A DNA stretch of 64,000 nucleotides from Paucibacter sp. KBW04 (GTDB lineage Bacteria > Pseudomonadota > Gammaproteobacteria > Burkholderiales > Burkholderiaceae_C). Numbering within the stretch: the first letter of the stretch is position 1; every line of letters starts with the position of its first letter. The notes beneath the pieces were generated by a model. It was given only the letters and a program-made list of their open reading frames with translations. It was not told where the DNA came from and did no database searches. The position numbers and the translations under genes are program-made. Below, piece by piece: positions 1-8,724 of this stretch. The DNA lies in contig NZ_QAJN01000004.1 of NCBI RefSeq assembly GCF_003852425.1, positions 124,001-188,000 of the forward strand. Reading direction: 5' to 3'.

Positions 1-1408
1 AAGCAAAACGCTGGCCGCCAAAGCCCACGCTGAAGCGCCGCTTGGCCTTGGCGCCATTGCTGACGATGAGCACGATGGACTGGTCGGGGTTTTGAAAGGC
101 CACCGAGTCCAGGCCGTCCAGATCGCTGCTGGAGGCGATGCGCTGCGCGCCTTGGCGCACAAAACGGCTGGCATGAGCAAAGGCGTAGTACTCCATATTG
201 CGGGTGACGGCGCCGGTTTTTGAATTGATGGTGACCATGCCGCGGCAGTCTTTGCAGCCGCCCAGATGGGGGCCGTCGTTCTCGTCCAGGGCCAGGTTCC
301 ACATCAGCACGCCGCGCGCGCCGTTGCGGGTGCCACCGATGATCAGGTTATGCATCATCCAGGGCAGGGTCTCGGGCCAATGCGGCTTCCATTTGCCGCC
401 GGAGCATTCGGTCAGCCAAACGTCTTTGTCGGGGTAAGCGGCCTGCACCTGGGCCTGGGCACTGACTTCGCCCTCGTAGCAATGCCAGGCCACGCCTTGA
501 ATGAAGGGCCGGGCCTTGGCATCGTTCAATACCGCCAGCGGTGACTCGGGCTCCTTCCAGTTGTGATCCCATTCCAAGATGGCCGTGCCCGGCGCCTTGG
601 CGCGCAGCAAAGGGCCGAGGTGATCGCCGATCACCGCCGCACGTGCGGCCGGGTCCAGGCGCATGCCGGGGTAGTCGGGCGGCTCGAAATGGGGCTCGTT
701 CTGCAGGGTCAGGGCGAAGATGGGCACACCCTCGGCCCGCATGGCCTCGACATAACGCAGCATGTACTCGGCAAACACGCCATACATCTCGGGCTTGAGC
801 CGGCCCTGGATCAGGCTGTCATTGCTCTTCATCCAGGCCGGCGCGCTCCAGGGCGAGGCCATCACCTGCAGCTGCGGATTGATGGCCAGGGCTTGTTTGA
901 GAACGGGCAAGACCTCGGCCTGCAGGGGCGCAATCGAGAAGTCATTCAGGCGGGGGTCGGTCTTGCCGGCGGGCTGGTCGTCGTAGCTGTAGTGCTGACG
1001 CGAGAAATCGGAGGCGCCGATGGTCAGCCGGATGAAATCAAAACCGACACCGGTAGGCCCACGCCCAAACAACTCCTGCAACAAGGCCTGGCCTTGCGCC
1101 TCGCTCATTTGATGCTGAATCAACCAGGCGCTGGCATCGGTCAGGCCGGCACCAAAGCCGGCCATGGTTTGGAAACGCTGGCGGGCATCGACCTCGATAT
1201 GCAGGGGCAAGGCCACCTGCTCGCGCTTGAATTGCAAGCCCTTGTCCTTTTGCTCCGCCAACAGATGCTTTTGATCGGCGGTGCTCAGCCAGGCTTGGGC
1301 CAGGGGCGCCGCCTGAGCGGTCTGGCAGGGCGCGGCGGCGAGCAGGCTTGCACAAAGCGCCAAAGCAAGAACGGGGGAGCGGGCAGTTCTCTTGTCCTGG
1401 AATCTCAT
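1..1408 (-). CDS. GH30 family glycoside hydrolase (glucosylceramidase-like), 3' end cut by window
   Basis: Secreted retaining beta-glycosidase of family GH30, probably acting on beta-linked glucans or glucosides in the periplasm or outside the cell. The ATG at 1408 is followed by a signal peptide (basic start, then a hydrophobic stretch ending near TAQAAPL). The body shows the GH30 (beta/alpha)8 signatures: a 'RFQTMAGFGAGLTDAS' type first strand, the acid/base Glu in LTLQNEPHF, and the nucleophile Glu in WLTECSGG. About 469 codons are present and the C-terminus (the beta-sandwich part) runs off the left edge, so no stop is seen. It is the last visible gene of the leftward glucan locus, 48 bases after the halogenase gene. 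Family assignment is strong; the exact substrate (glucosylceramide, beta-1,6-glucan or other) cannot be told from sequence alone. Confidence 0.88.
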   Translation of the reverse strand, partial: MRFQDKRTARSPVLALALCASLLAAAPCQTAQAAPLAQAWLSTADQKHLLAEQKDKGLQFKREQVALPLHIEVDARQRFQTMAGFGAGLTDASAWLIQHQMSEAQGQALLQELFGRGPTGVGFDFIRLTIGASDFSRQHYSYDDQPAGKTDPRLNDFSIAPLQAEVLPVLKQALAINPQLQVMASPWSAPAWMKSNDSLIQGRLKPEMYGVFAEYMLRYVEAMRAEGVPIFALTLQNEPHFEPPDYPGMRLDPAARAAVIGDHLGPLLRAKAPGTAILEWDHNWKEPESPLAVLNDAKARPFIQGVAWHCYEGEVSAQAQVQAAYPDKDVWLTECSGGKWKPHWPETLPWMMHNLIIGGTRNGARGVLMWNLALDENDGPHLGGCKDCRGMVTINSKTGAVTRNMEYYAFAHASRFVRQGAQRIASSSDLDGLDSVAFQNPDQSIVLIVSNGAKAKRRFSVGFGGQRFA

Positions 1409-1456
1409 TGAATGGTCGGTTTGGAATGAGTCATGAGAGGGCGTTTGGGCCCGGTC

Positions 1457-2998
1457 CTACAGCGGCGGCGCGGCGCAGTTCGCGGCGATGAAGTCGCCCT
1501 GCATGGGCATCACGCCCACGCAGCGCTGCACCACCTCGCGGATGTTGTCGGCCCAGTCCTGTACCTGGGCCAGGGGGCGCACATCGGCCAAGGGGTGGTA
1601 GGCGCGCGGCCGCAGCCCTTGGCCGTGCATCACCTGCAGCCAGCTGGGCTCCCAGAACAGCTCATTCGCTTCGCGGTAGATGCGGCCATTGCTGCGGTAC
1701 AGCTCCATCTTTTCCAGCAAGCTGTCGGGCACGGCCATCTCGCGGCAGTAGTTCCAGAAGGGCGAATCATCGCGCCGGGTGGCTTTGTAGTGCAGGATGA
1801 TGAAGTCGCGGATGCGCTCGTACTCAAACTGGGTCTGGCGGTTGTAGCTGGCGATGTCGGCGGCGTCCAGGCCCTGGCGGGGAAAGAGGTCCATCAGCCG
1901 GGTGATGGCCGTCTGGATCAGATGGATGCTGGTGGACTCCAGCGGCTCCATGAATCCGCTGGCCAGGCCCAAGGCCACGCAGTTGCCCACCCAGAACTGC
2001 TTGCGCCGGCCGGTGCGGAACTTGACCAGGCGCGGTTCGGCCAGGGCCTCGCCATCCAGTTTGGACAGCAACAAATCGGCGGCGGCGCCCTCCTCCATAA
2101 AGGCGCTGCTGAAGACATGGCCGTTGCCGGTGCGATGCTGCAAGGGGATGCGCCATTGCCAGCCCGCGCTGTGGGCGGTGGAGCGGGTGAAAGGCAGCAG
2201 AGGCTGGCGGCTCGCGCAGGGCACGGCCCAGGCTCGGTCGGCCGGCAGCCAATGCGACCAGTCCTCAAAACCCGCGTGCAAGGTCTGCTCGATCAGCAAG
2301 GCACGCAGGCCGGAGCAGTCAATAAAGAAGTCGCCCTCCACCACCTCACCCGAGGCCAGGCGCAGGCCGCTGATCAGGCCGCTGCTCTGACCTTGTTCCG
2401 CGTGCTGCAAGACCTCGACGATGCGGCCTTCGGTTCGCTGCACCTGGCGCTGCTCGGCATGTTGGCGCAGGAAGCGGGCGTAGAGGTTGGCGTCGAAATG
2501 AAAGGCGTGGGCGATCTCCGCCAGGGGTGAGCCGGCCATATCGGCGCGCGGCCGCATGAACTTGCCCTGCAGCGGCGCCACGGTGTTGATGGAGTAATCA
2601 AACAAATCACCGGCACGCCCATGGGCTTGCAAGCGCAGCCAGTGATGCTGAAAAGCGATGCCATCCAGCGCCTGACCGATGGCACCGAAGCCATGCACAT
2701 AGCGCTGGCCCAGGCCGCCCCAGTTGACAAACTCGATGCCCAGTTTGAAGGTGCCCTGGGTGGCGCGCAGGAAGTCGTCTTCCGCAATGCCCAGCACCGC
2801 GTTGAAGCTCTTGATGGCGGGGATGGTGGCCTCGCCCACGCCGATGATGCCGATCTCGTCCGACTCCAGCACGCGGATCTGCCACAGGGGCTGATTGCCC
2901 TGCTCGGGTTGCATCAGCTTGGACAAGGCGGCCGCACACATCCAACCGGCCGTGCCGCCACCCACGATCACGATGCGGCGCAATGCTTTGAGCGTCAT
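1457..2998 (-). CDS. Flavin-dependent tryptophan halogenase family protein
   Basis: A 513-residue member of the FADH2-dependent halogenase family, which uses reduced flavin, oxygen and halide to make hypohalous acid that a lysine directs to an aromatic substrate. Visible signatures: the N-terminal FAD loop VGGGTAGWM (residues 12-20), the GEATIP segment near 55-60, the candidate catalytic lysine 85 in GTFKLGIEFVNWG, the WxWxIP halogenase motif near 277-283 (GWQWRIP), and the candidate catalytic Glu354 in EPLESTSIHL. All key residues are therefore present. AGGAG sits about 7 bases before the ATG. It lies 17 bases after the sugar ABC ATPase gene and just before GH30, so it is probably co-transcribed with sugar genes. 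Halogenase-like genes beside TonB receptors are known in Xanthomonas and Caulobacter; their natural substrates are mostly unknown. A separate flavin reductase is not visible here. Confidence 0.9.
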   Translation of the reverse strand: MTLKALRRIVIVGGGTAGWMCAAALSKLMQPEQGNQPLWQIRVLESDEIGIIGVGEATIPAIKSFNAVLGIAEDDFLRATQGTFKLGIEFVNWGGLGQRYVHGFGAIGQALDGIAFQHHWLRLQAHGRAGDLFDYSINTVAPLQGKFMRPRADMAGSPLAEIAHAFHFDANLYARFLRQHAEQRQVQRTEGRIVEVLQHAEQGQSSGLISGLRLASGEVVEGDFFIDCSGLRALLIEQTLHAGFEDWSHWLPADRAWAVPCASRQPLLPFTRSTAHSAGWQWRIPLQHRTGNGHVFSSAFMEEGAAADLLLSKLDGEALAEPRLVKFRTGRRKQFWVGNCVALGLASGFMEPLESTSIHLIQTAITRLMDLFPRQGLDAADIASYNRQTQFEYERIRDFIILHYKATRRDDSPFWNYCREMAVPDSLLEKMELYRSNGRIYREANELFWEPSWLQVMHGQGLRPRAYHPLADVRPLAQVQDWADNIREVVQRCVGVMPMQGDFIAANCAAPPL

Positions 2999-3015
2999 CG
3001 CTGTGCTCCTACTTG

Positions 3016-4089
3016 CTAGAGTCTTTGTTCGGTGCTGGGGTCGAACAGCGAGATGCGCGCCACATCCAGCGTGAAGCGCACGCTTTGGTCCTGCTCAAAA
3101 AGCGTGGCCTCATGCACCACGGCCGAGATCAGCTGCTCGCCAAAACGCAGCCACAGCACCTGATGATTGCCCATGGGCTCCACCAGCTGCACCTGGGCCT
3201 CCCACTCGCCTTGGGGCGTGATCAACACATGCTCGGGCCGCAGACCCAGGGTCAGGGCCTGATGCTGGCTGGGCTTTTGCTTGAACTCATAGGCGTCCAG
3301 CGCCAACTCGAAGGGACTGCGCAAAGTCACCCGGCCGCTGCTCTCCACATTCAGCTGCGCGGGCAAGAAGTTCATGCCGGGCGCGCCCAGAAAGCCGGCG
3401 ACGAAAAGATTCTGCGGTCGCTCATAGACCTCGGCCGGCGTGCCGATCTGCTGGATCAGGCCGCCGCGCATCACCACGATGCGGCTGGCCAGAGTCATGG
3501 CCTCCACCTGATCGTGGGTCACATAAATCATGGTGGAGCCCAGATTCTTGTGCAGCAGCTTGAGCTCACGACGCAGCTCACCGCGCAGCTTGGCGTCCAG
3601 ATTGGACAGGGGCTCGTCAAACAAAAAGACCTCGGCCTCCCGCACCAGGGCCCGGCCAATCGCCACGCGCTGGCGTTGGCCACCGGAGAGCTGTGCGGGC
3701 TTGCGCTGCAGCAAGGGCGTGAGCTGCAGCATCTCCGCCGCCTTCGTCACTCGCGCCGCAATCTCGCTCTTGGGCAGACCGCTGACCCGCAGGCCGAAAG
3801 ACATATTGCCCTCCACGCTCATGGTCGGGTAGAGGGCGTAGGACTGGAACACCATGCCGATGCCGCGCTCGCTGGGCTCGGCCCAGGTCATGTCCTTACC
3901 GCCAATCTCTATGCTGCCTTCGCTCACATCGATCAGCCCGGCGATGCTGTGCAGCAAGGTGGACTTGCCGCAGCCCGAGGGGCCTAGCAGCACCAGGAAC
4001 TCACCCTCCTGGACCCTCAGATTCAGCTGCTTGATGACCTCGTTGCTGCCGAAGCGGATGCCGAGGTTTTGAATAGTTACGCCGCTCAT
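3016..4089 (-). CDS. Sugar ABC transporter ATP-binding protein (UgpC/MsmK/MalK type)
   Basis: Cytoplasmic ATPase (357 residues) that powers the carbohydrate importer encoded just upstream. It has Walker A GPSGCGKST, the ABC signature LSGGQRQR, Walker B VFLFDEPLSNLDA and the switch histidine in YVTHDQ, followed by a C-terminal OB-fold (TOBE) regulatory region of about 120 residues as in MalK/UgpC. I start it at MSGVTIQNLG, because the longer frame would run back across the end of the preceding permease gene; this leaves 8 bases between the genes. MalK-type subunits are often shared between several importers. The specific sugar is not readable from the ATPase; the neighbouring glycosidases suggest beta-glucosides. 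Confidence 0.93.
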   Translation of the reverse strand: MSGVTIQNLGIRFGSNEVIKQLNLRVQEGEFLVLLGPSGCGKSTLLHSIAGLIDVSEGSIEIGGKDMTWAEPSERGIGMVFQSYALYPTMSVEGNMSFGLRVSGLPKSEIAARVTKAAEMLQLTPLLQRKPAQLSGGQRQRVAIGRALVREAEVFLFDEPLSNLDAKLRGELRRELKLLHKNLGSTMIYVTHDQVEAMTLASRIVVMRGGLIQQIGTPAEVYERPQNLFVAGFLGAPGMNFLPAQLNVESSGRVTLRSPFELALDAYEFKQKPSQHQALTLGLRPEHVLITPQGEWEAQVQLVEPMGNHQVLWLRFGEQLISAVVHEATLFEQDQSVRFTLDVARISLFDPSTEQRL

Positions 4090-4097
4090 GCTTGTTC

Positions 4098-4985
4098 TTA
4101 TCCTTTGACTGCGCCGGCCGCGATGCCGCGCACAAACCAACGACCCGAGACCAGATAGACCAGCAAAGGCACCATGGAGGTCAGGATGGTGGCGGCCATA
4201 TTCAGGTTGTAGAGCCGCTCGCCGGTGGTGGTGTTGATGACGTTATTGAGCTGCACCGTTATGGGCAGGTTCTCGCGCCCCGCGAAGACCAGGCCCAGGA
4301 TGTAGTCGTTCCACACCCCCGTCACCTGCATGATGGCCGCGACGATGAGCATGGGGGTGGACATGGGCAGCATCAGCTGCACAAAGATGCGCCAAAAGCC
4401 GCCGCCATCGATGCGCGCCGCTTTGAACAACTCCTGCGGAATACCGAGGTAGTAGTTGCGGAACAGCAGGGTCATCACCGGCATGCTGAAGACGATGTGG
4501 ACCAGCACGATGCCGGGCAGGCTGCTAAACAGCCCCACTGCGGCCAGGAGCTTGACCAAGGGGTAAATCATCACCTGCACGGGGATGAAGGCACCCAGCA
4601 TCAAGACGCCAAACAAGACGTTAGCGCCGCGCGGCCGCCAAAAACTCAGGCAATAGCCATTGAGCGCACCGATCAGAATCGGCAAGACGGTGCTGGGCAC
4701 GACGATGGCGACCGAGTTCCAAAAACCGGTGCGCACCCCCTCGCAAGAAACGCCCGTGCAAGCCTCGCTCCAGGCGGCGCGCCAGGCGTCCAGCGTGGGC
4801 GCCAGCGGCAGGGCGAAGAGATTGCCCAGGCGGATCTCGTCCATGCTTTTGAGCGAGGTGCTGAGCATGATGTAGAGCGGGGCCAGGAAGAACAGCGCCG
4901 CGATCAGCAAAAAGCCGTAGATGCCCCAGCGCGCGGGCGTCATGCCGCGCCGGGGGCGGGCTGATATTGCAAGAGCGGCAGCCAT
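4098..4985 (-). CDS. Carbohydrate ABC transporter permease (MalG type)
   Basis: Inner-membrane permease of 295 residues and the second of the two channel subunits. It begins MAAALAISARP with a short basic N-terminus, then six predicted hydrophobic segments. The EAA loop that docks the ATPase is visible as ELFKAARIDGGGFWRIFVQL, and the protein ends in GIAAGAVKG, typical for MalG-like subunits. Its ATG overlaps the stop of the upstream permease by one base (TGATG), which points to translational coupling. A frame open further upstream would overlap the other permease deeply and is not used. A roughly 25-residue periplasmic insertion containing two Cys (EACTGVSCEGVR) follows the first membrane segment. 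Confidence 0.92.
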   Translation of the reverse strand: MAAALAISARPRRGMTPARWGIYGFLLIAALFFLAPLYIMLSTSLKSMDEIRLGNLFALPLAPTLDAWRAAWSEACTGVSCEGVRTGFWNSVAIVVPSTVLPILIGALNGYCLSFWRPRGANVLFGVLMLGAFIPVQVMIYPLVKLLAAVGLFSSLPGIVLVHIVFSMPVMTLLFRNYYLGIPQELFKAARIDGGGFWRIFVQLMLPMSTPMLIVAAIMQVTGVWNDYILGLVFAGRENLPITVQLNNVINTTTGERLYNLNMAATILTSMVPLLVYLVSGRWFVRGIAAGAVKG

Positions 4986-5914
4986 CAATGGCCTCCCTGC
5001 CCGGCCGCATGGCTGCGGCTGCGGGCGTACAAGAACGGGGCGACCAGGATCAGCACCGTCAGCAGCAAGACCATGGCGCCGGCCGAGGCCAAGGCGATAT
5101 TGGCGCGGCCAAAGAGATGGTCCATGATGAATTTGGCCGGCACATCGCTGGCCGTGCCGGGGCCGCCCTGGGTCATGGAAACCACCGCGTCGAAGACCTT
5201 GACCACGCCGGTGGCCAGCAGCACAAACACCGTCGCCAAGGTCGGCGCCAACATGGGCAGCACGACCGAGAGGTAAACCCGCCAAGCAGGCACGCCGTCG
5301 ATGCGCGAGGCCTTCCAGATGTCTTCATCAATGCCGCGCAGCCCCGCCAGCAGCAAGGCCATCACCAGGCCCGAGGCCTGCCAGACGCTGGCGATGACCA
5401 CGGTGTAGATCACCAGGTCCTGATCGATGATCCAGTCAAAAGTGAAGCCCGCCCATCCCAGCTGACGCATGCTGTGCTGCAAGCCACTCTCGGGGTTGAG
5501 CACCCATTGCCAGACCAGGCCGGTGGCCACAAAAGACATGGCATAGGGGTAGAGAAAGGCGGTGCGCAGCAAGCCCTCGCCCTTGACCTTCTGGTCGATG
5601 AACACCGCCAGCAAAAAGCCGATCACCATGCTGGCCACGATGAAGAGAACACCGTAGATGCAAAGGTTTTGCAGCGAGAGCAGCCAACGCTCGTTCTCAA
5701 ACAAGCGCTCGTACTGCAGCAAACCAACATAGTCGTCCGCCGGAAAGGTGCGCGAGCTGGTGAAGGAGATGCGCAGCGACCACAGGGCCGCACCCAGATA
5801 ACCCAGCAGCACGGTGATGGCCATGGGCAGCAGGGCCGACCAGGGCGAAACTCGGCGAGTGAAGTGCCGCAGGCGCGCGGCGAACTTAGAGGATGAAGAA
5901 GCGCTGGAAGCCAT
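4985..5914 (-). CDS. Carbohydrate ABC transporter permease (MalF/LacF type)
   Basis: First inner-membrane permease of the sugar importer, 309 residues. After a serine-rich cytoplasmic start there is a membrane segment near residue 30 and five more downstream. The EAA motif is seen as DIWKASRIDGVPAWRVYLSV in the second half. It ends in a basic tail (ARSRSHAAGQGGH). The gene follows the binding-protein gene by 9 bases and overlaps the next permease by one base, the standard CUT1 importer order. Assignment to the family is secure; substrate is inferred only from the GH1, GH3 and GH30 enzymes nearby. Confidence 0.92.
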   Translation of the reverse strand: MASSASSSSKFAARLRHFTRRVSPWSALLPMAITVLLGYLGAALWSLRISFTSSRTFPADDYVGLLQYERLFENERWLLSLQNLCIYGVLFIVASMVIGFLLAVFIDQKVKGEGLLRTAFLYPYAMSFVATGLVWQWVLNPESGLQHSMRQLGWAGFTFDWIIDQDLVIYTVVIASVWQASGLVMALLLAGLRGIDEDIWKASRIDGVPAWRVYLSVVLPMLAPTLATVFVLLATGVVKVFDAVVSMTQGGPGTASDVPAKFIMDHLFGRANIALASAGAMVLLLTVLILVAPFLYARSRSHAAGQGGH

Positions 5915-5923
5915 GGCCAGCCC

Positions 5924-7216
5924 TCAATTGCTGCGCAGGGCGGCGATCAGGTCTTTCTGCACCTTTTCCACCGGCACATTGCGGTTCCAGTAATTCGTCA
6001 ACACATCGGACATGGCGCCGTTCTGGTCCGGCGTCAGATAGACCTCACCATTGCCCAGCTGGCGGGACTTGTCTTTCATGATGGCCAGGCCTTGCTGGGC
6101 GCAGGCATCCATCTTGGAGGCGTCGACATCGGTGCGTATGGGGATGGAGCCCTTGCGCATGCTGAAGGCCACTTGGGTGGCGGGCGCGGTGATCACGCTG
6201 GCCAGGAGCTGCTGGGCCTTGAGGGCCTCGGGCTTGTTGGTCTTGGGGAAGACGAAGACGTCGCCCTGGATCACATAGGGCGAGTTGGGCCCGAAGCCCG
6301 CGATGCAGCCGTACTCGCGCCCCGGCTCCTGCTTGGCCAGGGAGAACTCGCCCTTGGCCCAGTCGCCCATGAACTGCAGGCCCGCCTTGCCGGTGATGAG
6401 CAGGGCGGTGGCGTCGTTCCAGTTGCGGCCGGGCGAGCCCTTGTCCACATAGCCTTGCAGGCGCTTGAAGGTCAGCAAGACGTTCTTGAAAGCCTCGGAC
6501 TGGATGGCCTTGGGGTCGCGGTCGCGCAAGACCTTGAGATACAAGTCGCGCCCACCCAGATTGCTGAGCACGGCGGTGAAGACGATATTGTCTTGCCAGG
6601 ATTGGCCCCCATGGGCCAAGGGCACGAGGCCAGCGGCCTTGAGCTTGTCCAGGGCCGCAAACAGCTCATCAAAGTTCTTGGGCTCGGCCGCGATGCCGGC
6701 TTTTTTGAACGCGGCCTTGGAGTACCAAAGCCACAAGGGCATGTGGATGTCGACCGGCGCGGCGTAGTAATGGCCCTTGACGCGTATGACGTTGAGCACG
6801 GTCTCGGGCAGGAACTGGTCCCAGTGATCGCGGGCCGCGACTTCGTCCAGATTGTTCAGCAAGCCCTGCTCCACCACATCGAGGAACTGCTTGGAGGTGT
6901 TGAACTGCGCGGCCGTCGGCGGGTTGCCGCCGACGATGCGGTTGATGGCCACCGCACGCGCCTGCTCGCCCAGGGCCACGGCGGTGTCCACCCACACGCC
7001 GCCCTGGGCGCGGTAGGCATCCGCCAGGGTCTTGACGGCGGCGGATTCGCCCCCGGCCGTCCACCAGTGGATGACCTCGGCGCGCGGGGCCGGGCCTGCC
7101 GTTGCAGCTGCTGCGGGCTTGGCCTGCGCCCAGGCCATCGCAGGCAGCATCAGCGCCAGCAGTGCGGCCATGGCGACCGTGCCTCGGCGCTCAGGGGTCG
7201 ATTTGTTTTTATTCAT
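5924..7216 (-). CDS. Extracellular sugar-binding protein of ABC importer
   Basis: Periplasmic substrate-binding protein of 430 residues. It has a clear signal peptide (basic MNKNKSTPERRG, then a hydrophobic core, cleavage near AWAQA). The mature protein starts with AEVIHWWTAGGESAAVKTL, the usual opening of cluster-1 sugar-binding proteins. Further landmarks are NPPTAAQFNTSKQFLD and GKAGLQFMGDWAKGEF, typical of glucose/mannose or oligosaccharide binders of Proteobacteria. It delivers its ligand to the two permeases encoded directly downstream. It sits 36 bases after the GH1 gene. Similarity to the GtsA/glucose-binding group is suggested by the GDWAKGEF motif, but I cannot separate glucose from short beta-glucosides. 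Confidence 0.92.
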   Translation of the reverse strand: MNKNKSTPERRGTVAMAALLALMLPAMAWAQAKPAAAATAGPAPRAEVIHWWTAGGESAAVKTLADAYRAQGGVWVDTAVALGEQARAVAINRIVGGNPPTAAQFNTSKQFLDVVEQGLLNNLDEVAARDHWDQFLPETVLNVIRVKGHYYAAPVDIHMPLWLWYSKAAFKKAGIAAEPKNFDELFAALDKLKAAGLVPLAHGGQSWQDNIVFTAVLSNLGGRDLYLKVLRDRDPKAIQSEAFKNVLLTFKRLQGYVDKGSPGRNWNDATALLITGKAGLQFMGDWAKGEFSLAKQEPGREYGCIAGFGPNSPYVIQGDVFVFPKTNKPEALKAQQLLASVITAPATQVAFSMRKGSIPIRTDVDASKMDACAQQGLAIMKDKSRQLGNGEVYLTPDQNGAMSDVLTNYWNRNVPVEKVQKDLIAALRSN

Positions 7217-7252
7217 TTTTTTGTCTCCAGTAGGCTAGCGATGAACAGGCAT

Positions 7253-8614
7253 TCAGCGCTGCAGAAACTCGCGGTACCAATGGCCGCTGGCCTTGAGGAT
7301 GCGGGCCTGGGTCGCATAGTCCACATAGGCCAGGCCAAAGCGGCGCGCATAGCCTTCGGCCCATTCAAAGTTGTCCAGCAAACTCCAGGCAAAGTAGCCA
7401 CGCACCGGCACACCCAGAGCTATGGCCTCGCGCATGGCGGCCAGATGGCGCGCCAGATAGCTCAGGCGCTGAGCGTCATTGACCCTGCCATCGGGCAGCA
7501 AGATGTCTTCGTAGGTCGAGCCGTTTTCGGTGATGAAGATTTGCTCGGGCGCGTAGTCGCGCTGCAAACGGCTCAGCAAATCCCGCAGGCCTTCGGGCGA
7601 GACCTCCCAGCCAAAGGCGGTGCGCTCCACCCCCTGGCGTTCCACCACACGGGTCTGCACGGGCCCCAGGCCCGGCGCATCGGCCACGATTTCGGGGAAG
7701 TAGTAGTTCACACCGAGAAAATCCATGGGGCTGGCGATCTGCGCCAGATCACCCGCCTGTGTGCGAGGCGCCAATTCGCCCAGCATCTCCAGCATATCCG
7801 CCGGGTAGCCGCGGCCATAGAGTGGGTCCAAAAACCAACGGTTGCGAGAACCGTCGTGACGCTGAACCGCAGCGGCATCGGCCGCGCTATCGCTGGCCGG
7901 GAGTATGGGGTGCAGGCTGAGCGTGATGCCGACCTGGGCCCCAGCCGAGTTGGCCCGAATGATGGGCAAGGCCTGGCCGTGCGAAAGCAAGACATGGTGG
8001 CAGGCCTGCAGGGCCGACTGCAGACTGGTCTCGCCCGGCGCATGCACGCCCTCCCAATAACCCATGAAGCAGGAGCACCAGGGTTCGTTATGGGTGATCC
8101 AGTGCTTGACCCGGTCGCCCAGGCGGCGGGTGACGGCCTCGGTGAACTCAAGAAAAGCCGCCACCGTCTCGCGCGACTTCCAGCCCCCTTGCTCCTGCAA
8201 GACCTGGGGCAGATCCCAGTGATACAGCGTGGCCCAGGGCTGCAGACCGCGGGTCAGCATGCCGTCGACCAGGCGCTCGTAAAAATCCAAACCCGCTGCA
8301 TTGACGGCACCCCGCCCCTGGGGCAGCACACGCGGCCAGGCGATGGAGAAACGGTAGGCATTGACGCCCAGGCTTTGAGCCAGATCCAGGTCTTGCGGCC
8401 AGCGATGGTAGTGGTCGCAGGCCACCGCGCCGCTGCTGCAATCGCGGATGCGGCCGGGCTGGGCGCAGAAGCGGTCCCAGATGGACTCGCCGCGCCCATC
8501 CTCCCCCGTTGCGCCTTCGATTTGATAGGACGAGGTGGAGCAGCCCCAACGAAAGTCGGAGGCGAACTCATCCCGGCGCAGCGCAGGCAAGGAGGCTTGG
8601 AGGATTGGATTCAT
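7253..8614 (-). CDS. GH1 family beta-glucosidase
   Basis: Cytoplasmic beta-glucosidase of 453 residues that would cleave imported cellobiose-like or other beta-glucosides to glucose. GH1 signatures are complete: N-terminal FRWGCSTSSYQIEGA, the acid/base Glu in THNEPWC, and the nucleophile Glu in FITENGSTY; the late WSLLDNFEWAEGY segment lines the sugar site. No signal peptide is present. The ATG at 8614 is preferred; a TTG two codons earlier (8620) is possible, and neither has a strong ribosome binding site. The gene lies between the TonB receptor (upstream, 110 bases away with a strong hairpin between) and the sugar-binding protein, so it may be expressed separately from the receptor. Confidence 0.95.
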   Translation of the reverse strand: MNPILQASLPALRRDEFASDFRWGCSTSSYQIEGATGEDGRGESIWDRFCAQPGRIRDCSSGAVACDHYHRWPQDLDLAQSLGVNAYRFSIAWPRVLPQGRGAVNAAGLDFYERLVDGMLTRGLQPWATLYHWDLPQVLQEQGGWKSRETVAAFLEFTEAVTRRLGDRVKHWITHNEPWCSCFMGYWEGVHAPGETSLQSALQACHHVLLSHGQALPIIRANSAGAQVGITLSLHPILPASDSAADAAAVQRHDGSRNRWFLDPLYGRGYPADMLEMLGELAPRTQAGDLAQIASPMDFLGVNYYFPEIVADAPGLGPVQTRVVERQGVERTAFGWEVSPEGLRDLLSRLQRDYAPEQIFITENGSTYEDILLPDGRVNDAQRLSYLARHLAAMREAIALGVPVRGYFAWSLLDNFEWAEGYARRFGLAYVDYATQARILKASGHWYREFLQR

Positions 8615-8681
8615 AGGCAAAGAAGCGTGGGAAGCTCAAAGGTTCAATGACCAGGGGAAAACGGGATGGCAGCGCGAACAC

Positions 8682-8712
8682 AGAGCCAGGCGCGGCTCGG
8701 GCGCCTGGCTCT
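8682..8712 (-). terminator. Strong hairpin after the TonB receptor gene
   Basis: A perfect 12-bp stem (AGAGCCAGGCGC and its complement) with a 7-base loop, beginning 13 bases after the receptor stop codon. On the transcribed strand the following bases are not a clean U run, so it may act as a partial terminator or an mRNA 3'-end stabiliser that sets receptor mRNA apart from the enzyme and ABC genes downstream. Confidence 0.55.
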
Positions 8713-8724
8713 GCCTCTGCGCGC

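Noticed and set aside
6092-8650. A long open frame on the + strand (about 850 codons) opposite the sugar-binding protein and GH1 genes
   Set aside because: It is the mirror of two well supported minus-strand genes in high-GC DNA. The protein is Gly/Gln/His/Leu-rich without any recognisable motif or ribosome site.
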